10,850 bases of DNA from an uncultured Alphaproteobacteria bacterium (GTDB lineage: Bacteria > Pseudomonadota > Alphaproteobacteria > Caulobacterales > Parvularculaceae): positions 1-10,850 of the forward strand of contig CALKYG010000384.1 of assembly GCA_938003575.1 (NCBI GenBank). The letters run 5' to 3'. A model generated the notes under the pieces. That model was given only the letters and a program-made list of their open reading frames with translations. It had not been told where the DNA came from and did no database searches. A program made the translations under genes and the position numbers. Each line of letters opens with the position of its first letter. Within the stretch, counting starts at the first letter, position 1. Shown piece after piece: positions 1 through 6,324 of this stretch.

Positions 1-548
1 AGGGGGGCCTGAAGCTCCGGCGCCGAGCGTGAATGCTCGACGAGCCGGTTCATCGTCTCGCCGGCGATCCTGGCGCCCTTGTTCTCGGCGAGCGCGACCA
101 GGACCTCCGTTCCGCCGCGCTCGACGAGCTCGGCCGAGACCGTCGGCGAAACCTCGCGGCGGCGGGAAATCGCCTTCATGTGATCCTGCGTGCGCTGCCG
201 GATGACGCGGATGAGATCCTCTTCGGTCAGGGCGGGGCTTCGCTCGAGAATCGGCTGCGCGACGGAGATTTCGTCATGCGCCAGCTGGCGAACGAGATTG
301 TGCGGCGCGTTCGGCGTATCGGCCAGCTTTTCGGCGATCTCGATCCGCAGCGCGATTTCAACCGACTCCGTCACCTTTGAGAGAATGACGTCGAAATGCT
401 GCATTTCGGAGGACGTGTACCGGTCCGGCGCCGCCATGAAGACGTCGGTGATTTCCCGGAGCAGGTCGGCGCGCCTCTCGGTCGTGCCTTCGCGCGCGAC
501 CTCAATGAGCTGTTTGAGACGCGAGACGGTCCCGGTCTGTGCGGCCAT
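1..548 (-). CDS. DUF2336 domain-containing protein, 3' end beyond window
   Basis: The reading frame is open from an ATG at 548 to the left edge, giving 182 visible residues and no stop, so the C-terminal part is missing. The start is backed by a Shine-Dalgarno-like GAGGAAAG (558-564 region) about 9 nt upstream. The product is helical and charged: an N-terminal MAAQTGTVSRLKQLIEVARE, then short helical units such as SVEIALRIEIAEKLAD, NAPHNLVRQLAHDE and VAQPILERSPALTEEDLIRV. Repeated 'LA.D...V..PIL..S..L...DL' units are typical of the HEAT-like DUF2336 family, which is mostly alphaproteobacterial and has no settled biochemical function. No signal peptide or membrane segment is visible, so it is probably cytoplasmic. 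It is divergent from the lipoprotein gene at 686. Family assignment rests on pattern recognition; function is unknown. Confidence 0.78.
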   Translation of the reverse strand, partial: MAAQTGTVSRLKQLIEVAREGTTERRADLLREITDVFMAAPDRYTSSEMQHFDVILSKVTESVEIALRIEIAEKLADTPNAPHNLVRQLAHDEISVAQPILERSPALTEEDLIRVIRQRTQDHMKAISRRREVSPTVSAELVERGGTEVLVALAENKGARIAGETMNRLVEHSRSAPELQAP

Positions 549-685
549 GTTGATGCTTTCCTCAGCCAGTGAGGGATAATTCCGCGTAACCGTAAAAAAA
601 TCGCTTGCGGGCGCGCCGGAAAGTTTGCCGTTGCCGGCCCGAGCCGTTAATAAATCGCTACTTTCCCGTTGCTGGAGCCCCGTGA
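549..685. promoter_or_regulatory. Divergent intergenic region between DUF2336 gene and SH3 lipoprotein
   Basis: This 137-bp spacer must hold both promoters. It is more AT-rich than its surroundings, with an A7 run near 595-601 and TTAATAAAT at 647-655. For the plus strand, TTGCCG (625-630) and TAATAA (648-653) are 17 nt apart and could be a weak sigma70-like pair. TTGCCG is directly repeated at 631-636. For the minus strand, AATTAT/TTATCC near 571-579 is a possible -10, but no convincing -35 was found. The lipoprotein has a TGGAG Shine-Dalgarno at 673-677. No CtrA-type TTAA-N7-TTAA site was seen. Confidence 0.35.
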
Positions 686-1381
686 ATGCGCGCCGCAGTC
701 TTTTCCGCCGCTCTCCTCGTTTCCGCATGCGCCGGGGGCTCGGGCGTCGATTTCGGCGGCGGAGACAATTATGCGTCGGCGTCCGCGCTCGGCGCCGAGC
801 TTCCCTCGGCGGATGCGCGGGCGCTGGAGCCGGCTTTCCTTCAGGCGGTCGAAAAGGGCGGCGTCGGCGAGCGTTTCGACTGGCGCGGGCCCTCGTCCTT
901 CGGCTGGGTCAAGGCGCGGGAGGCGTGCGTCGGCAATCTCAAGGCCGATCCCTATGACTGTCCGCCGGCGGCGGAGGGCCTCGCGCTGGACGAGACCTAT
1001 GAAACCGAAAAGGGCCTGTTCGCGCTGACGAGAAACGCCAATCTGCGGACTGGTCCGTCAACGGACTTTCCATCGCGCGGTCAGCTCGTTTCAGGAACCG
1101 GCGTCACCGTCGTCGGCAAGGTTGTCGGCAAGCCGTGGATGCTGGTTGAAGTCGAACGGACAATCGTCGGCTATGTCCATGAAAGCCTGATGGTGAAGGC
1201 GCCGGGAACGGAGCTCGATCTTGCGGGCGGCCCGCGGCGCCAGGCGACGGCCTGCCGCAGATACGAACAGAGGATTTCCTATGAGGGGCGTTCGGACCTC
1301 TGGGAAGGCGTCGCCTGCAAGGAGGGCGGGCGCTGGGTCGTCAAGCCGCGTCCGCGGGACGAACCCGTCAAGCTGCTTTAA
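686..1381 (+). CDS. SH3-domain lipoprotein with 17-kDa surface-antigen-like flanks
   Basis: The protein has 231 residues. The ATG at 686 follows TGGAG by 8 nt. Residues 1-15 form a short lipoprotein signal ending in lipobox VSAC, so Cys15 would be lipidated and the protein anchored in a membrane, probably the outer one. Residues ~112-171 look like a bacterial SH3 (SH3b) fold: RNANLRTGPSTDFP, then a hydrophobic strand pattern ending GYVHESLMV. The flanks resemble the RT0821/Lpp0805 17-kDa surface-protein family: LPSADARALEPAFLQAV with FDWRGPSSFGWVKA (about 39-76) before the SH3, and CRRYEQRISYEGRSDLWEGV...CKEGGRWVV (190-219) after it. Cys81, 92, 190 and 211 could form disulfides. SH3b domains often bind peptidoglycan, so a cell-envelope role is inferred. 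It is transcribed alone and convergent with the GFA gene. Confidence 0.82.
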   Translation: MRAAVFSAALLVSACAGGSGVDFGGGDNYASASALGAELPSADARALEPAFLQAVEKGGVGERFDWRGPSSFGWVKAREACVGNLKADPYDCPPAAEGLALDETYETEKGLFALTRNANLRTGPSTDFPSRGQLVSGTGVTVVGKVVGKPWMLVEVERTIVGYVHESLMVKAPGTELDLAGGPRRQATACRRYEQRISYEGRSDLWEGVACKEGGRWVVKPRPRDEPVKLL

Positions 1382-1386
1382 GCGGC

Positions 1387-1447
1387 GGCGCCGGTCTCTT
1401 CCGGTCCTGCGCGGCGGCCGTCATTGACCGGATGCGTTTCCGGCGCC
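1387..1447. terminator. Nested inverted repeats in convergent spacer (candidate bidirectional terminator)
   Basis: The 68-bp gap between two convergent genes contains nested inverted repeats. The outer arms are GGCGCCGG (1387-1394) and CCGGCGCC (1440-1447). The inner arms are CCGGTC (1401-1406) and GACCGG (1426-1431). Neither strand shows a clear T tract, so this is not a textbook intrinsic terminator; it may be a structured 3' end or work with Rho. The position between two 3' ends is the main argument. Confidence 0.4.
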
Positions 1448-1449
1448 CG

Positions 1450-1938
1450 CTAGCCCGCCGATCCGGCGCTCATCGCCGCCCGGCGCTTCTTTGCTTCTTC
1501 GGGCCAGACCTCGCGCCAGTCGTAAAACTCTTCCACGCTGAGCGCGCGCGGCGGAATAACGACCCAGGGCTGTTTCGAGGCGGTGAAGATATGGATGTCC
1601 GGCGGCAGAAGGTCCGGGTTGTCGAGCGTGCCGACGCGGACGAACTTCACCTTCTCGCCGGCGCCTGAGTAATGGCTCCAGAGTGCGATCCTGCAAGTCG
1701 GGCAGCGCACGATATTCTGGCCCCTGCCGGAATTCGACGGCGTCAGGACGGTTTCGGGCGCGCCTTTCAGCGTGACGACGCGGTCCGATTCAATCATCGC
1801 GTTCAGCGCAAAGGAAGCGCCCGTCTCGCGCTGGCACCATCGGCAATGGCAGCAATGAACGAAAAGCGGCCGGTCCTCGACCCGGTACCTGATTTCGCCG
1901 CAATCGCACCCGCCTTCGGCGGAAAACAGGGAAGTCAT
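1450..1938 (-). CDS. GFA (glutathione-dependent formaldehyde-activating)/CENP-V family protein
   Basis: The protein has 162 residues. The zinc-binding cysteine pattern of the GFA fold is visible: CDCG (Cys11, Cys13), CCHCRWC (Cys29, 30, 32, 35) and CPTC (Cys79, Cys82). Typical GFA spacing and the RETGASFALNAMI and TLDNPDLLPPDIHIFTASKQPWV segments are also present. Founding members bind glutathione and were proposed to speed its condensation with formaldehyde. Most homologues have no proven reaction, so only the fold and a cytoplasmic zinc-protein role are claimed. The ATG at 1938 overlaps the acyltransferase stop as ATGA, and AAAGGGG (about 1945-1951) lies upstream, so translation is probably coupled. 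The frame stays open upstream of this ATG, but that part overlaps the acyltransferase and is a shadow. Confidence 0.88.
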   Translation of the reverse strand: MTSLFSAEGGCDCGEIRYRVEDRPLFVHCCHCRWCQRETGASFALNAMIESDRVVTLKGAPETVLTPSNSGRGQNIVRCPTCRIALWSHYSGAGEKVKFVRVGTLDNPDLLPPDIHIFTASKQPWVVIPPRALSVEEFYDWREVWPEEAKKRRAAMSAGSAG

Positions 1939-2603
1939 CGTTTCGCCCCTTTGACTTTTTCGTCCGGGTAAAGACCTTTGGCCCGGTCGTAATGAGACTT
2001 TATCTTGACGAGATCCGACGCATAATCGCCGCTCGGCGTCAGCGCGCCGGAAATTGAAATCGTTTTCGCGCCATAGTCGAGCACGCTCATCACGAGCGGC
2101 ACGCCGGCGGCGAGCGCAATGTGATAAAAGCCGGTCTTCCATTCCTTGACGGCTGACCGCGTTCCTTCGGGCGGAATTGCGAGCGCCATCTGCTCGGCCG
2201 CTTCAAACGCCTCGCGCATCTGCCGGACGAGGTCGCTTCCGCCCTTGCGGTCGACCGGCACGCAGCCGAGGCGGCGGACGATCCCGCCGAACGGCCCCTC
2301 GACGAGCTCCTTCTTTCCCATCCATTTGAGCGGAATGCGGTAGTACCCTGCGGCGGCGAGCATGTTGACGCCGTCCCAGTTCGATGTGTGCGGCGCAGCC
2401 ACAAGCACCATCTTTGGAAACTGGCGCGGCCAATCTCCTTTGATCTTCCAGCCGGAAATCTTCAGATAGGCGGCGCAGACAGCGCGCCAGATTTCCGAAA
2501 GAACGCCGCGATAGGCGCCGGGCCTGGCCGTCGCGCCGTCGAATCTCGCATGCCCGTCCTGACCCATGAAGCAACCATCATCGCTTCGCCCGGAAAAATC
2601 CAT
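1935..2603 (-). CDS. Lysophospholipid (1-acylglycerol-3-phosphate-type) acyltransferase family protein
   Basis: The protein has 222 residues from the ATG at 2603. It has the PlsC-family motifs: HTSNWD (H-x4-D catalytic motif, residues 72-77), KKELVEGPFGGIVRRLGCVPVDR (motif II/III region) and PPEGTR (the usual F/xPEGTR, about 144-149). It would transfer an acyl chain to a lyso-glycerolipid or related acceptor at the inner face of the cytoplasmic membrane. No clear transmembrane helix is visible, apart from the amphipathic/hydrophobic stretch IWRAVCAAYLKISGW near residue 40. Neither the ATG at 2603 nor the in-frame ATG at 2567 has a good ribosome-binding site, so the start is uncertain. The first ~30 residues are the least family-like part. 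It is first in a two-gene unit with the GFA gene (4-nt overlap) and lies downstream of a hairpin-rich leader. Confidence 0.87.
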   Translation of the reverse strand: MDFSGRSDDGCFMGQDGHARFDGATARPGAYRGVLSEIWRAVCAAYLKISGWKIKGDWPRQFPKMVLVAAPHTSNWDGVNMLAAAGYYRIPLKWMGKKELVEGPFGGIVRRLGCVPVDRKGGSDLVRQMREAFEAAEQMALAIPPEGTRSAVKEWKTGFYHIALAAGVPLVMSVLDYGAKTISISGALTPSGDYASDLVKIKSHYDRAKGLYPDEKVKGAKR

Positions 2604-2642
2604 GCGCGCATTCTAGGGAGCGCCGGGGTCCCCGGGCAGGGG

Positions 2643-2762
2643 GCGCGGCGCGATCCGGGGGAGAGTGGAGCGCGCCGCGCGGTGCGGGTAAGGCGGGGGA
2701 GAGAGGGCCTTACCAGCCTGACAGAGCGGGAATCGGGAACCCGCCGCTCATGCGATGGTTGC
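2643..2762 (-). ncRNA. Candidate structured RNA with C/U-rich loops (sRNA or long 5' leader)
   Basis: On the minus strand three stem-loops follow a promoter-like element. Hairpin 1 is weak: GCGGG/CCCGC arms at 2740-2744 and 2726-2730, with loop UUCCCGAUU. Hairpin 2 is 8 bp: arms 2707-2714 and 2687-2694 (GGUAAGGC/GCCUUACC), with the 12-nt loop CCUCUCUCCCCC. Hairpin 3 is 10 bp: arms 2671-2680 and 2643-2652 (GCGCGGCGCG/CGCGCCGCGC), with an 18-nt loop containing CUCUCCCCC. Hairpins 2 and 3 share the nine-base loop string CUCUCCCCC but have unrelated stems. No protein signal was found in this interval. There is no U tract after hairpin 3, so it may be a free sRNA made by processing or the 5' leader of the acyltransferase gene. 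Resemblance to cuckoo/CcsR RNAs is by architecture only. Confidence 0.5.
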
Positions 2763-2769
2763 GGACGAG

Positions 2770-2822
2770 GATAGACCCTGAACCCCTGAATCAGTCAAAT
2801 TTATAATTATAATAGTTATAAT
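2770..2822 (-). promoter_or_regulatory. Promoter-like element with AT-rich upstream tract
   Basis: Read on the minus strand, TTGACT (2798-2793) is followed after 17 nt by TCTATC (2775-2770). The first is a good -35; the second is a poor -10, with TATCCT two bases further on as an alternative. Directly upstream of the -35 lies an A/T-only stretch broken by one C, about 24 bases (2822-2799), with three TTATAAT-like copies. That composition stands out strongly in this GC-rich window and fits an UP element. Transcription would start near 2760-2763 and enter the hairpin region. TATAAT copies also occur on the plus strand, but no plus-strand gene follows. Confidence 0.42.
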
Positions 2823-2825
2823 CTA

Positions 2826-2846
2826 TGCGCTCGATTAAAGAGCGCA
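2826..2846 (-). terminator. Hairpin downstream of the 83-residue gene
   Basis: TGCGCTC (2826-2832) and GAGCGCA (2840-2846) form a 7-bp stem with a 7-nt loop. It starts 8 nt after the stop codon of the small gene at 2854-3105. The tail on the minus strand is AT-rich (ATAGATTATAAC) but not a run of T, so termination may be partial and read-through into the hairpin RNA downstream is possible. Confidence 0.45.
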
Positions 2847-2853
2847 GCGCTTC

Positions 2854-3105
2854 TCACCGCCGGACAACGGCGATCCGGCCCTCGTTGAGGTGCTGGAGGA
2901 ACGCATCGAAAGAGAGCGTGAACCGGTTCTGCGTCGCGCAGGAGCAAAGACCGATGGCGCACACGCCGCCCGACCGCATTTCCGACACTTCATATTCGCC
3001 GCGCGGGGCGATCGCGCGGGCGTCGTCGGCGCCGCACGGAAGCGCGTCTTTCAGAATGGCGCGCTGCGATTTCTTGCGCCTTTGCGGCTGGACGCCGGAA
3101 GCCAT
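2854..3105 (-). CDS. Small hypothetical protein (83 residues)
   Basis: I do not recognise this protein. It is probably a real gene: the ATG at 3105 has GAGGAA about 9 nt upstream, codon use is strongly G/C at third positions, and a hairpin follows the stop. The N-terminus is basic (residues 1-18, with RRKKSQR). The middle holds EYEVSEMRSGGVCAIGLCSCATQNRF with Cys49, 54 and 56 (plus Cys24). The end, SFDAFLQHLNEGRIAVVRR, looks like a short helix and strand. No signal peptide or transmembrane segment is visible. The cysteines do not form an obvious metal-binding spacing. It lies between the PBP gene and the candidate RNA on the same strand, and no separate promoter was seen, so it may be read with either. 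Function is unknown. Confidence 0.62.
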   Translation of the reverse strand: MASGVQPQRRKKSQRAILKDALPCGADDARAIAPRGEYEVSEMRSGGVCAIGLCSCATQNRFTLSFDAFLQHLNEGRIAVVRR

Positions 3106-3165
3106 CGGGAATTCCTCACGCAGTCAACTGCAATGAGAGTGTCGCGCGGGATGGTTCATAATGTG

Positions 3166-3201
3166 TTGCGAATGCGGCGCCGTGAAGGCGTCGCATTGCA
3201 A
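3166..3201. terminator. Long imperfect hairpin after the PBP gene
   Basis: A 15-16-bp stem is formed by 3166-3181 and 3187-3201 around a 5-nt loop (GTGAA on plus, TTCAC on minus). It has one bulged base and one mismatch, which is G-U on the plus strand and A-C on the minus strand. It begins 24 nt past the PBP stop codon, so a role as a 3'-end structure of that mRNA is likely. No T tract follows on either strand, so intrinsic termination is uncertain. Confidence 0.42.
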
Positions 3202-3224
3202 TCCGGCAAGGAGACCTGATCCGG

Positions 3225-5624
3225 CTAGCGCTCTTTGAACCCGCGGCGCTCATCGCCGTCGCGACGGACGCGGCGAAAGGCGTCAGCGATATCCTGGTAA
3301 AAGCTCAAGAGCCGTCCGCCTTCGGTGTAAGTGACGGCGGGATAGGCGCCGTCGAGCGGCTCCCGCGGCAGGTCGGCATGAGCGGCGACCATGAACGTCT
3401 TCCAGATTCTCGCCGGGATGGCGCCGCCGGTCACCCTGTCCATGGGCTGGAAATCGTCGTTGCCGACCCAGACGCCGACGGTCATCTGCGCCGTGTAGCC
3501 GATAAACCAGGCGTCGCGCCAATCGTTCGTCGTGCCGGTTTTGCCGGCGGCCTGACGGTTTCCGAGATTGGCGGCGCGTCCGGTTCCGGTCGTGACGACC
3601 TGATAGAGAACATGCGTCACATCCCTCGCGACCTTTTGGTCAATGACGCGCGCCGGCGCCGTTTCCTTGCGGCGCCACAGCACCTTGCCGCGGCCGTCGG
3701 TGATTTCAGTGATCGCATAGGGGCGAACGCCGAGCCCGCCGTCCGCGAACGGAATATAGGCGGCGGTGATCTCTTCAAGCGTTGCCGAAAAACCGCCGAG
3801 CGCGATTCCCGCTTCGCCCGCCGGTATGTCGGACGACAGGCCGAGGCGGCGCGCCATCTCGATCACTTTCCGCCGGCCCACCGTCTCAGAGACCTGCACG
3901 GCGATCGTATTGATCGATTTGGCGACCGCTTCGCTGACCCGCATCGAGCCGCGGTACTGGTTGTCGTAGTTGGCCGGCTTCCAGCCGGCGATGTTGATCG
4001 GCTGGTCGACGAAACGCGACGACGGCGTCAGGCCGTTCTCAAATCCTGTCGCGTAAACGATCGGCTTGAATGCGGATCCCGGCTGGCGCTTGGCCTGCGT
4101 CGCCCGGTTGAACTGGCTCTCGACATAGGATCTCCCGCCGACCATCGCGCGGACGGCGCCGTCATTGTCATAGGCGATCAGGGCGCCCTGCATGGCGCCG
4201 GAAACCTTGGCGTCCACGGTAAGGCCGCCTTTCACGGCGGCCTCGGCGTCGCGTTGAAGCTTCTGGTCCAGCGTCGTGCGGATGACGATGTCATAGGCGT
4301 CCGGCCCGGCGAGCGCGCGGGCCTTTTCAGCGACATAATCGAAGAACCAGCCGATGTCGTTATTGGCGACGCCGACCGCGATCACCGGCGGGTTCTTGCG
4401 CGCTTCGCGCGCCTCAAACTCGGTGACGGCGCCGGTTTCGCGCATGTTGTCGATGACCTCGAACGCCCTGTCCTGGGCGCCGAGGGGGTTTTGCGTCGGC
4501 GCGAGCGTCGACGGCGCCTGCGGCAGACCGGCGAGCAGCGCGGCTTCGGACAGCGTCACGTCGCGCGCCGATTTGTTGAAGTAGGTTTTTGCGGCGCTTT
4601 CGACGCCATAGGCGCCGGCGCCGTAATAAATGCGATTGATGTAGAGCGAGAGAATCTCGTCTTTCGAATATCGCCCCTCCATCCAGAAGGCGAGCATCGC
4701 TTCCTTCATCTTGCGGATGTAAGTCTGCTCCGGCGAAAGAAACAGATTCTTGGCGAGTTGCTGCGTGATGGTGGAGCCGCCTTCCGTGCGGCCGCTTTTT
4801 GTAAGATTCGTGATGAGCGCCCGCAGCGTTCCGCGCAGATCGACGCCGTGGTGTTCATAAAAGCGCCGGTCTTCGGTCGATATGAACGCCTTCACGAGAT
4901 AGGGCGGCAATTCGTCGATCGCTGCGGCCTCGCCGTAGCGGGCGCCGCGCGCCGCGATCTCGCGCCCGTTCCGGTCCTCGATGACGATCGCCGGCGTGCG
5001 GTTGATCGCCCACAGATCAGCGCCGTCTTCCGGCCACGGAGCGATCACGAGAAAGACGGCGCCAAGGCCGGCGATTGCGCCGAGATGAAGAAGGGATACG
5101 CAAAGCAGGGCGAATTCCCCGAGCAGCCGGCGGCGCGGCTTCGGCGCGGCGGCGTCCCCGGCGGCCTTTGGCGGTTTCAGCTTGTGACGCGATTTCGCCC
5201 GCTCGGCGGCGCTCGGCCGTTCCGCTTGCGGCTCCATGATGTCGCGCTGCGCCGGTCCGTCCGCGCCGAGCCGGCGGGCGATGATCGGCGGCTCGCCCGG
5301 ACGGTCGAGTTTCGGCGCCGCGGCGGCTTGTTCCTCGGGCGTCTGCAATGCAGCGGGCGCGGCGGCCTTGCCGTCCTCGGCGGACGCCGGCGCGGGGTCT
5401 TCCGCCCGCGCCTCACGAGCCGCCGGCGGGCGACGCGCCTCGACCCGTCGCGGCGCAGGAAGAATGGCGGCGGCGGCTTTCGGCAGGGCGGCGAGATGAT
5501 GGGCGAGTTCCGCCGCCGCATCGCGAAACTCGTCCGCCGCCGCCTTGACCGGATTGCGCGCGGAACCGCTTTCGGCCGAAGCGTCGGTTCGAGGGCTGGA
5601 TGGGTCGTCTGGCGTGTCGGTCAC
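3225..5624 (-). CDS. Class A penicillin-binding protein, PBP1A family (transglycosylase/transpeptidase)
   Basis: This is a bifunctional peptidoglycan synthase of 799 residues from a GTG at 5624. The GTG was chosen because GGGAG lies 5 nt upstream; an in-frame ATG at 5669 has no Shine-Dalgarno. Residues 1-165 are Ala/Pro/Arg-rich and cytoplasmic. One transmembrane helix spans about 168-195. The GT51 glycosyltransferase follows, with EDRRFYEHHG (catalytic Glu at 251), GGSTITQQ (282-289) and KMKEAMLAFWMEGRYSKDEILSLYIN. The transpeptidase domain has PGSAFK (Ser517 nucleophile, Lys520), SIN (570-572) and KTGT (695-698). All key residues are intact, so both activities are expected on the periplasmic face. 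The disordered tail is longer than in the best-known PBP1A proteins. It lies 83 nt downstream of the TetR gene on the same strand; no clear own promoter was found. Confidence 0.93.
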   Translation of the reverse strand: MTDTPDDPSSPRTDASAESGSARNPVKAAADEFRDAAAELAHHLAALPKAAAAILPAPRRVEARRPPAAREARAEDPAPASAEDGKAAAPAALQTPEEQAAAAPKLDRPGEPPIIARRLGADGPAQRDIMEPQAERPSAAERAKSRHKLKPPKAAGDAAAPKPRRRLLGEFALLCVSLLHLGAIAGLGAVFLVIAPWPEDGADLWAINRTPAIVIEDRNGREIAARGARYGEAAAIDELPPYLVKAFISTEDRRFYEHHGVDLRGTLRALITNLTKSGRTEGGSTITQQLAKNLFLSPEQTYIRKMKEAMLAFWMEGRYSKDEILSLYINRIYYGAGAYGVESAAKTYFNKSARDVTLSEAALLAGLPQAPSTLAPTQNPLGAQDRAFEVIDNMRETGAVTEFEAREARKNPPVIAVGVANNDIGWFFDYVAEKARALAGPDAYDIVIRTTLDQKLQRDAEAAVKGGLTVDAKVSGAMQGALIAYDNDGAVRAMVGGRSYVESQFNRATQAKRQPGSAFKPIVYATGFENGLTPSSRFVDQPINIAGWKPANYDNQYRGSMRVSEAVAKSINTIAVQVSETVGRRKVIEMARRLGLSSDIPAGEAGIALGGFSATLEEITAAYIPFADGGLGVRPYAITEITDGRGKVLWRRKETAPARVIDQKVARDVTHVLYQVVTTGTGRAANLGNRQAAGKTGTTNDWRDAWFIGYTAQMTVGVWVGNDDFQPMDRVTGGAIPARIWKTFMVAAHADLPREPLDGAYPAVTYTEGGRLLSFYQDIADAFRRVRRDGDERRGFKER

Positions 5625-5707
5625 GGATGCTCCCGGCGGGAATCGGCGCGGCGCGTAAGCCTTTAGCATGGCGGATCAAGGGCAGAAATGCGGGAGGCGC
5701 CGCCGGA

Positions 5708-6277
5708 TCAACCGATCAACGCTTCCCGGGCGCTTTTCAGCGTGCTTGTGAATATTTTTTCATCCCGCGCCGCGCGCGCGACGATCAGTCCGCCCTGGAT
5801 GGCGACGACGGCGGCGGTCGCCCGCTTTTTCGCCTCACCGGGCGGGAGGCCGACGCGCCGCATGGCGCCGGCGATCGCGTCGATCCAGTCGCCGACAATG
5901 GCGCCGACCGTTTCGATCGCTTTCGGGCTCGCGCTCGGGGAAATCATCATCGACGCGATCAGGCACGGCGCGCCGCCGCCGTCATACATGCGCTCCACCG
6001 CCGCCATCATGGCGCCGATCTTTCTGGCGAGCGGCGCGTCCGCGCCGAGGGGATCGACGATGTTCTCGCGCATCCAGTCGCGCGCAAATTCGGCGACGGC
6101 TTCGGCCATGTCGGGCTTGCCGCCGGGAAAATGGTGATAAAGGCTCGATTTCCCGAGCCCGGTCGCTTCTGAAATGTCGGCGAGCGAAACCGCGTCATAG
6201 CCTGAACGGCGGAAGAGATCGAACAGCGTCACGAGAATCTCCTCGCGCGTCGCCGGATGTTTCGTCTGCGCTCTCAT
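5708..6277 (-). CDS. TetR/AcrR family transcriptional regulator
   Basis: The protein has 189 residues. The N-terminal TetR helix-turn-helix is clear: TREEILVTLFDLFRRSGYDAVSLADISEATGLGKSSLYHHFPGGK (residues 10-54, in pieces VSLADISEATGL and SSLYHHF). The C-terminal ligand-binding/dimer domain, with GGAPCLIASMM (Cys105) and VVAIQGGLIVARA, resembles the LmrA/YxaF-type subgroup. The ATG at 6277 has only a weak ribosome-binding site (GGGAC). The frame is open upstream but that part is non-family sequence. It follows the AhpD-like gene on the same strand after a 128-nt gap that holds two hairpins. A palindromic operator overlaps the promoter of that upstream gene, so the simplest inference is an autoregulated operon in which this repressor controls the AhpD-like gene and itself. 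The inducer is unknown. Confidence 0.9.
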   Translation of the reverse strand: MRAQTKHPATREEILVTLFDLFRRSGYDAVSLADISEATGLGKSSLYHHFPGGKPDMAEAVAEFARDWMRENIVDPLGADAPLARKIGAMMAAVERMYDGGGAPCLIASMMISPSASPKAIETVGAIVGDWIDAIAGAMRRVGLPPGEAKKRATAAVVAIQGGLIVARAARDEKIFTSTLKSAREALIG

Positions 6278-6324
6278 TATTGTCCCGGCGCCTTCAGCCG
6301 TTTGCCGAATCTGAAAGAGAAGAT

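Noticed and set aside
2643..2714. Plus-strand reading of the loops as GGA-rich CsrA-sponge RNA
   Set aside because: The plus-strand loops do contain GGA, but no plus-strand promoter or terminator was seen at either locus. The minus strand has a promoter-like element at one locus and a host gene plus U-rich tail at the other. Kept only as an alternative.
3378..5666. Very long plus-strand open frame (762 codons)
   Set aside because: It is antisense to the PBP gene, whose motifs are complete. The translation is Arg/Gly/Asp-rich with no domain pattern, as expected for the opposite strand of a GC-rich gene.
5625..5669. ATG start at 5669 for the PBP gene
   Set aside because: It has no ribosome-binding sequence and the extra 15 residues have no family character; the GTG at 5624 has GGGAG at good spacing.
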